From positions 6,145-16,046 of the forward strand of contig KL569430.1 of the NCBI GenBank assembly GCA_000715685.1: a DNA stretch of 9,902 nucleotides, given 5' to 3'. Made by a program: the position numbers and the translations under genes. The notes beneath the pieces were generated by a model, which worked only from the letters and a program-made list of their open reading frames with translations, was not told the origin of the DNA and made no database searches. Shown here piece by piece: positions 1 through 8,221 of this stretch. The number at the start of each line of letters is the position of its first letter. The first letter of the stretch is position 1. This stretch comes from Streptomyces lilacinus (lineage in GTDB: Bacteria; Actinomycetota; Actinomycetes; Streptomycetales; Streptomycetaceae).

Positions 1-410
<410 letters not shown>

Positions 411-449
411 TCACCGTGAGGTGTCCCCTCGGGGAGTGCCTAAAGGGAT

Positions 450-497
450 CCCGGCACTGCCTGCTCGGGGGTTCAAGCAGTGCCGGGTCCGTTTTTT
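450..497 (+). terminator. Strong hairpin with T6 tract, plus-strand orientation
   Basis: A perfect 11-bp stem pairs CCCGGCACTGC (450-460) with GCAGTGCCGGG (477-487) around a 16-nt loop. It is followed by TCCG and six T residues (492-497). This is a textbook intrinsic terminator read on the plus strand, yet the nearest plus-strand sequence upstream is antisense to dapA. Read on the minus strand, the same stem lies between thyX and dapA and could end thyX transcription, but it is then followed only by ATCCCTTTAGG. It may serve both directions. A second, weaker hairpin (CCCCTCGGGG core, about 425-434) sits just upstream. Confidence 0.75.
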
Positions 498-548
498 CAG
501 CCTAGATGAAGGTGGTGAAACGCCGCAATACGGACACCTGGCTCACTG

Positions 549-572
549 GTCCGGGTAGCTGTCCGGGTAGCT
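549..572. repeat. Exact tandem duplication of a 12-bp unit
   Basis: GTCCGGGTAGCT occurs twice head to tail (549-560 and 561-572), followed by a diverging GGCTGT. It lies in the thyX-dapA spacer, 37 nt beyond the thyX stop codon. No coding frame or known binding site is evident. It may be simple slippage. Confidence 0.85.
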
Positions 573-608
573 GGCTGTCACCGTTCGCGTCACCCTGCGA
601 TACGCGCC

Positions 609-1358
609 TCAGGGGGCGACGCGGCCGTTCTTGTTGAACGCGGCGTAGGTGAGCGGCATGAGCTTGGCCCACTCGGCTTCCATCTTCTCGCCGACCATCT
701 CGATCTCCCGCTGCGGGAAGGACGGGACGGCCGCCAGCTCGTGCTGGGTGCGCAGGCCGAGGAAGTGCATCAGCGAGCGGGCGTTGCACGTGGCGTACAT
801 CGACGAGTACAGCCCCACGGGCAGGACCGAGCGGGCGACCTCGCGGGCCACGCCGGCGTCCAGCATCTCCTGGTAGGCCTCGTACGCCTGGCGGTAGCTG
901 TCCTCCATCGCGCGGCCGGTCAGCTCGTGCTGCGCGGGGGTGCCCTCGACGAAGACGTACTTGCCGGGGCGGCCCTCCTGGACCAGCTTGCGGGACTCCC
1001 CCGGCACGTAGAAGACCGGCTGGAGCTCGCGGTAGCGGCCGGACTCCTCGTTGTACGACCAGCCCACGCGGTGGCGCATGAACTCGCGGAAGACGAAGAT
1101 CGGCGCGCTGATGAAGAAGGTCATCGAGTTGTGCTCGAAGGGGCTGCCGTGGCGGTCGCGCATCAGGTAGTTGATCAGCCCCTTGGACCGCTCGGGGTCC
1201 TTGGTGATCTCCTCGAGGGACTGCTCGCCGGCCGTGGAGACGCGGGCCGCCCACAGCACGTCGGAGTCGGCCGCGCTGTGCTTGACCAGCTCGACGGTCA
1301 CGTCGCTGCGGAACGTCGGCTTGTCGGTCCTGGCGTCCTCGGTGGGGGTGTCGGTCAC
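609..1358 (-). CDS. thyX: Flavin-dependent thymidylate synthase ThyX
   Basis: ThyX makes dTMP from dUMP using FAD, NADPH and methylene-tetrahydrofolate in the cytoplasm, and is unrelated to ThyA. The protein has 249 residues, a normal length for actinobacterial ThyX. The signature RHR-X8-S is present: R95-H96-R97, VGWSYNEE, S106, then GRY. Upstream is the conserved DRHGSPFEHNSMTF block (68-81), and near the C terminus is NARSLMHFLGLRTQHE, the nucleotide-binding helix of the family. The GTG at 1356-1358 (VTDTP) was chosen because GGAAGGA (1367-1373) lies 8 nt upstream and family similarity begins about there. The open frame extends further upstream, but that part looks non-coding. dapA follows on the same strand after 219 nt, so the two may be independent units. 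The sequence looks intact. Streptomyces genomes may also carry thyA, which cannot be seen here. Confidence 0.97.
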   Translation of the reverse strand: MTDTPTEDARTDKPTFRSDVTVELVKHSAADSDVLWAARVSTAGEQSLEEITKDPERSKGLINYLMRDRHGSPFEHNSMTFFISAPIFVFREFMRHRVGWSYNEESGRYRELQPVFYVPGESRKLVQEGRPGKYVFVEGTPAQHELTGRAMEDSYRQAYEAYQEMLDAGVAREVARSVLPVGLYSSMYATCNARSLMHFLGLRTQHELAAVPSFPQREIEMVGEKMEAEWAKLMPLTYAAFNKNGRVAP

Positions 1359-1383
1359 CGGCGGGGTCCTTCCATGGTGCGTT

Positions 1384-1401
1384 GCTTGGCCGTCGCCAAG
1401 C
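1384..1401. promoter_or_regulatory. Inverted repeat in the thyX leader, possible operator or hairpin
   Basis: GCTTGGC (1384-1390), a 4-nt spacer CGTC, and GCCAAGC (1395-1401) form a perfect 7-bp inverted repeat, 25 nt upstream of the thyX GTG and just above its Shine-Dalgarno sequence. Geometry and position fit a repressor site or a small RNA hairpin. I cannot assign a regulator. The surrounding 216-nt spacer (1359-1574) between the divergent thyX and the small plus-strand gene also holds an AT-rich island at about 1474-1502, the likely promoter zone, but no clear -35/-10 pair. Confidence 0.5.
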
Positions 1402-1574
1402 CTAAGGGCCACCACTGACACTCGGCCGACACCGGGCACCGGACCGTTGCCACAGGAAGGACCGGGACGCCAGTTGATATTTTTCACAGAAGTTACGGAA
1501 AACGGGCGCCCATGGGCCGATTCGAGCGTCCTTATGTGTGACACCACACTACGAGGTTCCTAGGAGAGCCCTTC

Positions 1575-1817
1575 ATGTTCCGCCGGCGAGAGCCCGTGCC
1601 GTTCGCCTTCGTCGCCGAGGCCGAGCGTTACCGCAGCAACGTCACGCCGCCACCCCGAGACCGGGCCAGCCGCTCACAGCTGGTCGGGCGGACCCTCGTG
1701 GGACTGACGGTGGCGGCGGGGCTGGTCGGAGCGCTGCTCTTCGGCATGCCGGCCCTGGAGACGGGTCCGCAGAGCACGCACCACAGCCAGCAGTCCGAGG
1801 CCAACGCGGGCCGCTGA
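1575..1817 (+). CDS. Small single-span membrane protein of unknown function
   Basis: An 80-residue protein starts at ATG 1575, with AGGAG (1562-1566) placed 8 nt upstream. Residues 1-35 are basic and proline/arginine-rich (MFRRREPVPF...). Residues about 36-58 form one hydrophobic helix (LVGRTLVGLTVAAGLVGALLF), and the last 20 residues are polar with His/Gln/Ser. The positively charged N terminus suggests an N-in orientation with a short outside tail. No enzymatic motif is visible. It is divergent from thyX and 73 nt upstream of the next membrane protein gene on the same strand, so the two could be cotranscribed. I recall small membrane proteins at this position in other Streptomyces, but the function is unknown to me. 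The good ribosome binding site and codon bias support it as real. Confidence 0.82.
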   Translation: MFRRREPVPFAFVAEAERYRSNVTPPPRDRASRSQLVGRTLVGLTVAAGLVGALLFGMPALETGPQSTHHSQQSEANAGR

Positions 1818-1890
1818 TCACCGGCCGGCGGCCGACGGGTACCCTCACCCGGCACAGCAAATCGAGTGCGTGTATGAGTGAGGAACCGTC

Positions 1891-2457
1891 GTGCCCCTGC
1901 CCTTTCTGACAGCCGACCGCGACGGCGACCAGCTCGCGACCCCGACCGCCGCGCCCCTGCCCCACGAGGACCTGTACGAGGACCGCCACCGCTGGCGGCG
2001 CCCGTACCACCCCGGTCCCCTGCGGGTGGGTGGCGCGGCGGTGCTGCTTCTGCTCGCCTCGTACGTGCTGGTCGCCGGCGTGATCATGACCGCCGCGGGG
2101 GCGCTGCCCGGCGCCGGGGTCTGCGTGGCCCTCGGCGCGCTGCTGATCGTCACGGCGGTGCGGCTGGTGCGCACGGGCATCTGGGTGGGCCCCGAGGGCC
2201 TGCGTCAGCTGCGGGTGCTCGGCGGCACGACGCTCGCCTGGTCCGAGGTCGCCGAGGTGCGCACCGTGCAGCAGCCCGTGCGGCTGCTCGGGCTGCGCCG
2301 CACGGTGCAGGGCCAGGCGGTGGTGGTGCGGCGCGCGCAGGGCGAGCCGCTGCCGGTGCTGGTGACGGACAAGAACGCCGACTTCGCCGGCCGGCCGCAG
2401 GCCTTCGCGGCGGCCACCGACGCGCTCGAGGACTGGGTGGCGGAGTTCAAGGGCTGA
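1891..2457 (+). CDS. Two-span membrane protein with a probable bacterial PH-like domain
   Basis: The protein has 188 residues. The cytoplasmic N terminus (1-45) is rich in Pro, Asp, Arg and His. Two transmembrane segments follow at about 47-67 (GGAAVLLLLASYVLVAGVIMT) and 71-93. The C-terminal domain (about 95-187) begins TGIWVGPEGLRQLRVLGGTTLAWSEV. This pattern of an 'I-x-V-x-x-x-G-L' strand followed by 'hydrophobic-x-W-x-E-V' is typical of actinobacterial PH-like domains of DUF2581/bPH_6 type; the assignment is from pattern, not search. Start: GTG 1891 with GAGGAA (1880-1885) 5 nt upstream. A candidate -10 TACCCT at 1840-1845 is weak. It converges on the gene ending at 2512, with only 54 nt between stop codons. 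No function can be given beyond a membrane-anchored binding domain. Confidence 0.86.
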   Translation: MPLPFLTADRDGDQLATPTAAPLPHEDLYEDRHRWRRPYHPGPLRVGGAAVLLLLASYVLVAGVIMTAAGALPGAGVCVALGALLIVTAVRLVRTGIWVGPEGLRQLRVLGGTTLAWSEVAEVRTVQQPVRLLGLRRTVQGQAVVVRRAQGEPLPVLVTDKNADFAGRPQAFAAATDALEDWVAEFKG

Positions 2458-2474
2458 GCGCCCCCGCCATCGGG

Positions 2475-2530
2475 CCCGTACGGGAAGACCTCGCGCCCGT
2501 ACGGGAAAGCCTCAGGCCCGTACGGGCCTG
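2475..2530. repeat. 21-bp tandem repeat of CCCGTACGGG palindromes
   Basis: The 10-bp palindrome CCCGTACGGG occurs three times at exact 21-bp spacing (2475-2484, 2496-2505, 2517-2526). Between copies the linkers are similar: AAGACCTCGCG and AAAGCCTCAGG. The third copy expands into a perfect 18-bp palindrome, CAGGCCCGTACGGGCCTG (2513-2530). The array spans the gap between two convergent genes and enters the last codons of the minus-strand gene. Each copy can form a hairpin on either RNA, so the array may act as a bidirectional terminator. It may equally be a repeat expansion of that gene's C-terminal codons. No T tract follows in either direction. Confidence 0.9.
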
Positions 2531-2970
2531 CCGTCCCGGAGGGCGATGGCCCGCTGCATGGCCTTGCGGGCCCGCGGGGTGTCGCGGGCGTCGTGGTAGG
2601 CCACCGCCAGGCGGAACCACGAGCGCCAGTCGTCGGGGGCCCGCTCGGCCTCGGCCCGGCGGCGGGCGAAGACCTCGTCCGCCGAGTCGCGGTCGATCCG
2701 GCCGCCGGGGATGCGGGCCAGCTCGTCGACCTGTCTCTTATACCCGCCCTCGGCCTCCAGCTCGCGCGCGAGCCGGTTGGCGTCCCGGGCGAACTTGGTG
2801 GTCTGGTACAGGAACCAGGCACCGATGAACGGCAGGACCAGGACCGCCAGCCCGAAGGCGACGGTGACGACGGTGCCCTGCTGGATGAGCATCACGCCGC
2901 GGCTGCCGACCAGGACGAAGTAGACGACCAGGACGGCGGCCAGGGCGAAGTAGACAATCTTGGCGCGCAC
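2512..2970 (-). CDS. Small membrane protein with a TPR-like C-terminal helix pair
   Basis: The protein has 152 residues. Two transmembrane helices lie at about 5-22 (IVYFALAAVLVVYFVLVG) and 34-55. A charged helical linker follows (FARDANRLARELEAEGG). Residues about 114-144 (DWRSWFRLAVAYHDARDTPRARKAMQRAIAL) resemble one tetratricopeptide motif, suggesting protein binding. Start: GTG at 2968-2970, 5 nt after the dapB stop. GAGGA lies only 2 nt before it, so translation probably depends on coupling to dapB. Residues 77-80 (YKRQ) are encoded by TAT AAG AGA CAG, which contains a rare AGA codon and coincides with a 13-nt match to the Tn5 mosaic end; this part may be an assembly artefact. The stop TGA falls inside a 21-bp repeat whose other two copies have CGA there. 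Function unknown. Confidence 0.85.
   Translation of the reverse strand: MRAKIVYFALAAVLVVYFVLVGSRGVMLIQQGTVVTVAFGLAVLVLPFIGAWFLYQTTKFARDANRLARELEAEGGYKRQVDELARIPGGRIDRDSADEVFARRRAEAERAPDDWRSWFRLAVAYHDARDTPRARKAMQRAIALRDGRPVRA
2731..2743. other. 13-nt identity to the Tn5/Nextera mosaic end
   Basis: CTGTCTCTTATAC is identical to the first 13 nt of the 19-bp Tn5 mosaic end used in transposase-based sequencing adapters; the next bases (CCGCC) no longer match. It is AT-rich against a very GC-rich background and gives the codons TAT AAG AGA CAG on the minus strand. There is no second end and no transposon nearby. It could be chance, an adapter remnant in the assembly, or a scar. Confidence 0.6.
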
Positions 2971-2975
2971 GGTCC

Positions 2976-5144
<2,169 letters not shown>

Positions 5145-5148
<4 letters not shown>

Positions 5149-7391
5149 TTGTCGGACTCGTCCTTGCCCGCGGCGGAGCCGCTGTCGGAACCCGCGTCGG
5201 CGTTGCCGTCCTCGCCCTCGATCACGGGGATGAGGGAGAGCTTGCCGCGCTGGTCGATCTCGGCGATCTCGACCTGGACCTTGGCGCCCACGCCGAGCAC
5301 GTCCTCGACGTTCTCCACGCGCTTGCCACCGGCGAGCTTGCGGATCTGCGAGATGTGCAGCAGGCCGTCCTTGCCCGGGAGCAGGGAGACGAACGCACCG
5401 AAGGTCGTGGTCTTGACGACCGTGCCCAGGTAGCGCTCGCCGACCTCCGGCATGGTCGGGTTGGCGATGCCGTTGATCGTGGCGCGGGCGGCCTCGGCGG
5501 AGGGGCCGTCGGCGGCACCGATGTAGATGGTGCCGTCGTCCTCGATCGTGATCTCGGCGCCGGTGTCCTCCTGGATCTGGTTGATCATCTTGCCCTTGGG
5601 GCCGATGACCTCACCGATCTTGTCCACGGGGATCTTGACGGTGATGATCCGCGGGGCGTGCGGGGACATCTCGTCCGGCGTGTCGATGGCCTCCATCATC
5701 ACGTCGAGGATGTGGAGACGCGCGTCGCGGGCCTGCTTGAGGGCCGCGGCCAGGACGGAGGCCGGGATGCCGTCCAGCTTGGTGTCGAGCTGGAGAGCGG
5801 TCACGAACTCCTTGGTGCCGGCGACCTTGAAGTCCATGTCGCCGAAGGCGTCCTCCGCACCGAGGATGTCGGTGAGGGCGACGTAGTGCGTCTGGCCGTC
5901 GATCTCCTGGGAGATCAGACCCATGGCGATACCGGCGACGGGGGCCTTCAGGGGCACACCGGCGTTCAGCAGCGACATGGTGGAGGCGCAGACCGAGCCC
6001 ATGGACGTCGAGCCGTTGGAGCCGAGGGCCTCGGACACCTGACGGATCGCGTAGGGGAACTCCTCGCGGGTCGGCAGGACCGGCACGATCGCGCGCTCGG
6101 CGAGCGCGCCGTGGCCGATCTCGCGGCGCTTCGGGGAGCCGACGCGGCCGGTCTCACCGACGGAGTACGGCGGGAAGTTGTAGTTGTGCATGTAGCGCTT
6201 GCGGGTCACCGGGGAGAGGGTGTCCAGCTGCTGCTCCATGCGGAGCATGTTCAGGGTGGTGACGCCCAGGATCTGGGTCTCGCCACGCTCGAACAGCGCC
6301 GAGCCGTGCACGCGCGGGATGGCCTCGACCTCGGCGGCGAGCGTACGGATGTCCGTGACGCCACGGCCGTCGATGCGGACCTTGTCCTTGATGACGCGCT
6401 CGCGGACCAGCTTCTTGGTCAGCGCGCGGTACGCGGCGGAGATCTCCTTCTCGCGGCCCTCGAACTGCGGGAGCAGCTTCTCGGCGGCGATCTCCTTGAC
6501 GCGGTCCAGCTCGGCCTCGCGGTCCTGCTTGCCGGCGATGGTGAGCGCCTGGGCGAGCTCGCTCTTGACCGCGGCGGTCAGGGCCTCGAGGACGTCGTCC
6601 TCGTAGTCGAGGAAGATCGGGAACTCGGCGACGGGCTTGGCGGCCTTCGCGGCGAGGTCCGACTGCGCCTTGCACAGGACCTTGATGAAGGGCTTCGCGG
6701 CCTCGAGACCGGCGGCGACGACCTCCTCGGTCGGCGCCTCGGCGCCGTCCTTGACCAGCTGGATGGTCTTCTCGGTGGCCTCGGCCTCGACCATCATGAT
6801 CGCGACGTCGCCGTCCTCCAGGACGCGACCGGCGACCACCATGTCGAAGACGGCGTCCTCGAGCTCGGTGTGCGTCGGGAAGCCGACCCACTGGCCGTTG
6901 ATCAGCGCGACGCGGACGCCGCCGACCGGGCCGGAGAAGGGCAGACCGGCCAGCTGCGTGGACGCGGAGGCGGCGTTGATCGCCACGACGTCGTACAGGT
7001 GGTCGGGGTTGAGGGCCATGACCGTGGCGACGACCTGGATCTCGTTGCGCAGGCCCTTCTTGAAGGACGGGCGCAGCGGGCGGTCGATCAGACGGCAGGT
7101 GAGGACTGCGTCCTCGGAGGGGCGGCCCTCACGGCGGAAGAAGCTGCCGGGGATCTTGCCGGCGGCGTACATCCGCTCCTCGACGTCCACCGTGAGGGGG
7201 AAGAAGTCGAGCTGGTCCTTGGGCTTCTTGGAGGCGCTGGTGGCCGACAGCACCATGGTGTCGTCGTCCAGGTAGGCCACGGCGGAGCCGGCGGCCTGAC
7301 GGGCCAGACGGCCGGTCTCGAAGCGGATGGTGCGGGTGCCGAAGGCGCCGTTGTCGATGACGGCCTCGGCGTAGTGGGTCTCGTTCTCCAC
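5145..7391 (-). CDS. pnp: Polyribonucleotide nucleotidyltransferase (PNPase)
   Basis: PNPase degrades RNA 3' to 5' by phosphorolysis. In Streptomyces it is also considered the main 3' tail-adding enzyme, and was earlier described as guanosine pentaphosphate synthetase (gpsI). The protein has 748 residues. Domains in order: first RNase PH domain (about 10-145, with [10 protein letters not shown] at 84-93), helical linker (about 245-325), and second RNase PH domain (about 335-560). The second holds the phosphate-binding [11 protein letters not shown] (458-468) and the catalytic acidic patch AFGDMDFK (515-522). A KH domain follows (about 580-640, VIGPKGK at 595-601), then an S1 domain (about 652-722) and an acidic Gly/Ser/Asp tail (723-748). 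Start: GTG 7391 (VENETHYAE) with GAGGAG (7401-7406) 9 nt upstream. The open frame continues 41 codons upstream but looks non-coding there. rpsO precedes it across a structured 348-nt spacer, and the M16 gene overlaps its stop. Confidence 0.98.
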
Positions 7392-7467
7392 CAGGGATAT
7401 CTCCTCAGTTACGTCCCTGCCCGTGTGGCGGGGACGGTGGCGGAGGGCGCCGCGTGCTCTTGCGGGG

Positions 7468-7528
7468 GCCGGTCTTCGATCGAAGCACCCGGAATTCCCT
7501 GTTCCGGGGGCCACTACCGAGGACCGGC
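7468..7528 (-). promoter_or_regulatory. Nested stem in the pnp leader, candidate RNase III substrate
   Basis: An outer stem pairs GCCGGTCTTCG (7468-7478) with CGAGGACCGGC (7518-7528), 10 of 11 positions (one A-C mismatch in the pnp-sense RNA). Inside it, CCCGGAA (7488-7494) pairs perfectly with TTCCGGG (7502-7508) around a 7-nt loop. The structure lies about 80-140 nt upstream of the pnp GTG. By analogy with the RNase III control of pnp in E. coli and Streptomyces, it may be a processing site. Alternative folds exist, notably the local palindrome CTTCGATCGAAG (7474-7485). Confidence 0.55.
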
Positions 7529-7610
7529 GGAGAGCCGGCGACCCTCCTCGTCAGGTGTGTCGTGCGGTATGTCGTTGTGGGACCAGACTACAAAGCTTCC
7601 GCTCGTCCCT

Positions 7611-7632
7611 GCTTCCCACGGCGCTTCCCACG
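7611..7632. repeat. Direct repeat GCTTCCCACG x2 in the pnp leader
   Basis: GCTTCCCACG occurs at 7611-7620 and 7623-7632, separated by GC. Its TTCCCACG core is complementary to CGTGGGAA at 7713-7720, which lies in the loop-proximal part of the rpsO terminator hairpin. The repeats could therefore pair with that hairpin in readthrough RNA. Confidence 0.7.
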
Positions 7633-7692
7633 ACGGTCTCGGCGCGTCCCCGCGTGCTGCGGGTGACGGGCGGGCGCGGGAGCGACATACGC

Positions 7693-7731
7693 GAAGGGAG
7701 CGGTCCCCAGAACGTGGGAACCGCTCCCTTC
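7693..7731 (-). terminator. rpsO terminator / readthrough hairpin
   Basis: Starting 9 nt beyond the rpsO stop, GAAGGGAGCGGT (7693-7704) pairs perfectly with ACCGCTCCCTTC (7720-7731). After one bulged base, three more pairs form (CCC 7705-7707 with GGG 7716-7718), leaving an 8-nt loop. This is the most stable hairpin in the window. No T tract follows on the minus strand, as is common in Streptomyces, so termination may be partial and allow readthrough into pnp. Confidence 0.85.
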
Positions 7732-7739
7732 ATGGCGTC

Positions 7740-8027
7740 TTACTTGGCGCCCGCGGCGCCGCGGCGGATGCCGAGGCGGTCGACCAGGGCGCGGAAGCGC
7801 GTGATGTCCTTCTTGGCCAGGTACTGCAGCAGGCGGCGACGCTGACCGACCAGGATCAGCAGACCACGACGGGAGTGGTGGTCGTGCTTGTGGGTCTTGA
7901 GGTGCTCGGTCAGGTCCGTGATGCGGCGGGTGAGCAGCGCGACCTGGACCTCGGGGGAGCCGGTGTCGCCCTCCTTGGTGGCGAACTCGGCCATGATCTG
8001 CTTCTTCGTAGCGGCGTCGAGCGACAC
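7740..8027 (-). CDS. rpsO: 30S ribosomal protein S15
   Basis: S15 is a primary 16S rRNA-binding protein of the 30S platform. The protein has 95 residues and the family core is obvious: [15 protein letters not shown] (22-36), [19 protein letters not shown] (39-57) and [12 protein letters not shown] (59-70), ending [12 protein letters not shown]. His and Asp of the HKHDHHS stretch contact the rRNA in known structures. Start: GTG 8027 ([10 protein letters not shown]) with GAGGAG (8033-8038) 5 nt upstream. It is followed by a strong hairpin and then pnp, the classical rpsO-pnp arrangement. The 194-nt gap upstream to eccD includes a hairpin that may serve autoregulation. The sequence appears intact. 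Confidence 0.98.
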   Translation of the reverse strand: MSLDAATKKQIMAEFATKEGDTGSPEVQVALLTRRITDLTEHLKTHKHDHHSRRGLLILVGQRRRLLQYLAKKDITRFRALVDRLGIRRGAAGAK

Positions 8028-8063
8028 GCGTACTCCTCAAAATCTCGTTTTGGCCGCCGAGTG

Positions 8064-8085
8064 CCCCTGGTCTCTGTCTCAGGGG
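8064..8085 (-). promoter_or_regulatory. Hairpin in the rpsO leader, possible S15 autoregulatory site
   Basis: CCCCTG (8064-8069) pairs with CAGGGG (8080-8085) around a 10-nt loop, 36 nt upstream of the rpsO GTG. S15 represses its own translation by binding leader RNA in several bacteria, with structures that differ between lineages. That this hairpin has such a role is inference from position only. Confidence 0.4.
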
Positions 8086-8200
8086 AGCTTCCGTGACTCG
8101 GGAGGCGAGGTCCGCTGGGCGCTGTCCCCGGATGCCCTGGCGGGCGGTCCGGAGGCGCGTACACAAACGGCCACCGCACACAGTACCAGCTCCCGGGCCG

Positions 8201-8216
8201 GCCCCCGCCCGGGGGC
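8201..8216 (-). terminator. GC-rich hairpin after eccD
   Basis: GCCCCC (8201-8206) and GGGGGC (8211-8216) form a 6-bp all-GC stem with a GCCC loop, starting about 5 nt past the eccD stop. No T tract is present. It separates eccD from rpsO on the same strand and is a plausible weak terminator. Very GC-rich DNA produces such stems by chance. Confidence 0.45.
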
Positions 8217-8221
8217 GGGGC

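Larger units (their letters stand above)
7392..7739 (-). other. rpsO-pnp intergenic region, structured, no gene
   Basis: These 348 nt contain no credible gene; the open frames here are extensions or shadows. From the rpsO side they hold a terminator-like hairpin (7693-7731), a 10-nt direct repeat GCTTCCCACG (7611-7620 and 7623-7632), a possible pnp -10 TAGTCT (7586-7591 on the minus strand, no good -35), a large nested stem (7468-7528), and the pnp Shine-Dalgarno sequence at 7401-7406. In S. coelicolor this spacer is known to carry both a pnp promoter and an RNase III cleavage site on the rpsO-pnp readthrough RNA; that comes from the literature, not from this sequence. Confidence 0.6.

Noticed and set aside
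466..482. tRNA-like T-arm sequence GGTTCAA within the 450-497 hairpin
   Set aside because: The five bases on either side of the putative T loop do not pair, and no acceptor, D or anticodon stems can be built.
1359..1547. N-terminal extension of thyX to an upstream start near 1547
   Set aside because: The extension does not resemble ThyX, crosses the inverted repeat and AT-rich promoter zone, and the GTG at 1358 has an excellent Shine-Dalgarno sequence.
2731..2743. A resident Tn5-type transposon end
   Set aside because: No transposase, second end or foreign DNA is adjacent; the match stops at 13 of 19 bp. An adapter remnant or chance fits better than a mobile element.
1878..2828. A 316-codon plus-strand open frame overlapping the PH-like protein gene
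   Set aside because: It is Arg/Gly/Ala/Pro-rich in an alternative frame and runs antisense through the convergent gene. The frame beginning at 1891 has a better ribosome binding site, hydrophobic helices and normal codon bias.
7474..7485. Perfect 12-bp palindrome CTTCGATCGAAG as a stand-alone operator
   Set aside because: Kept only as an alternative fold within the larger pnp leader stem; position and lack of repeats give no separate support for protein binding.
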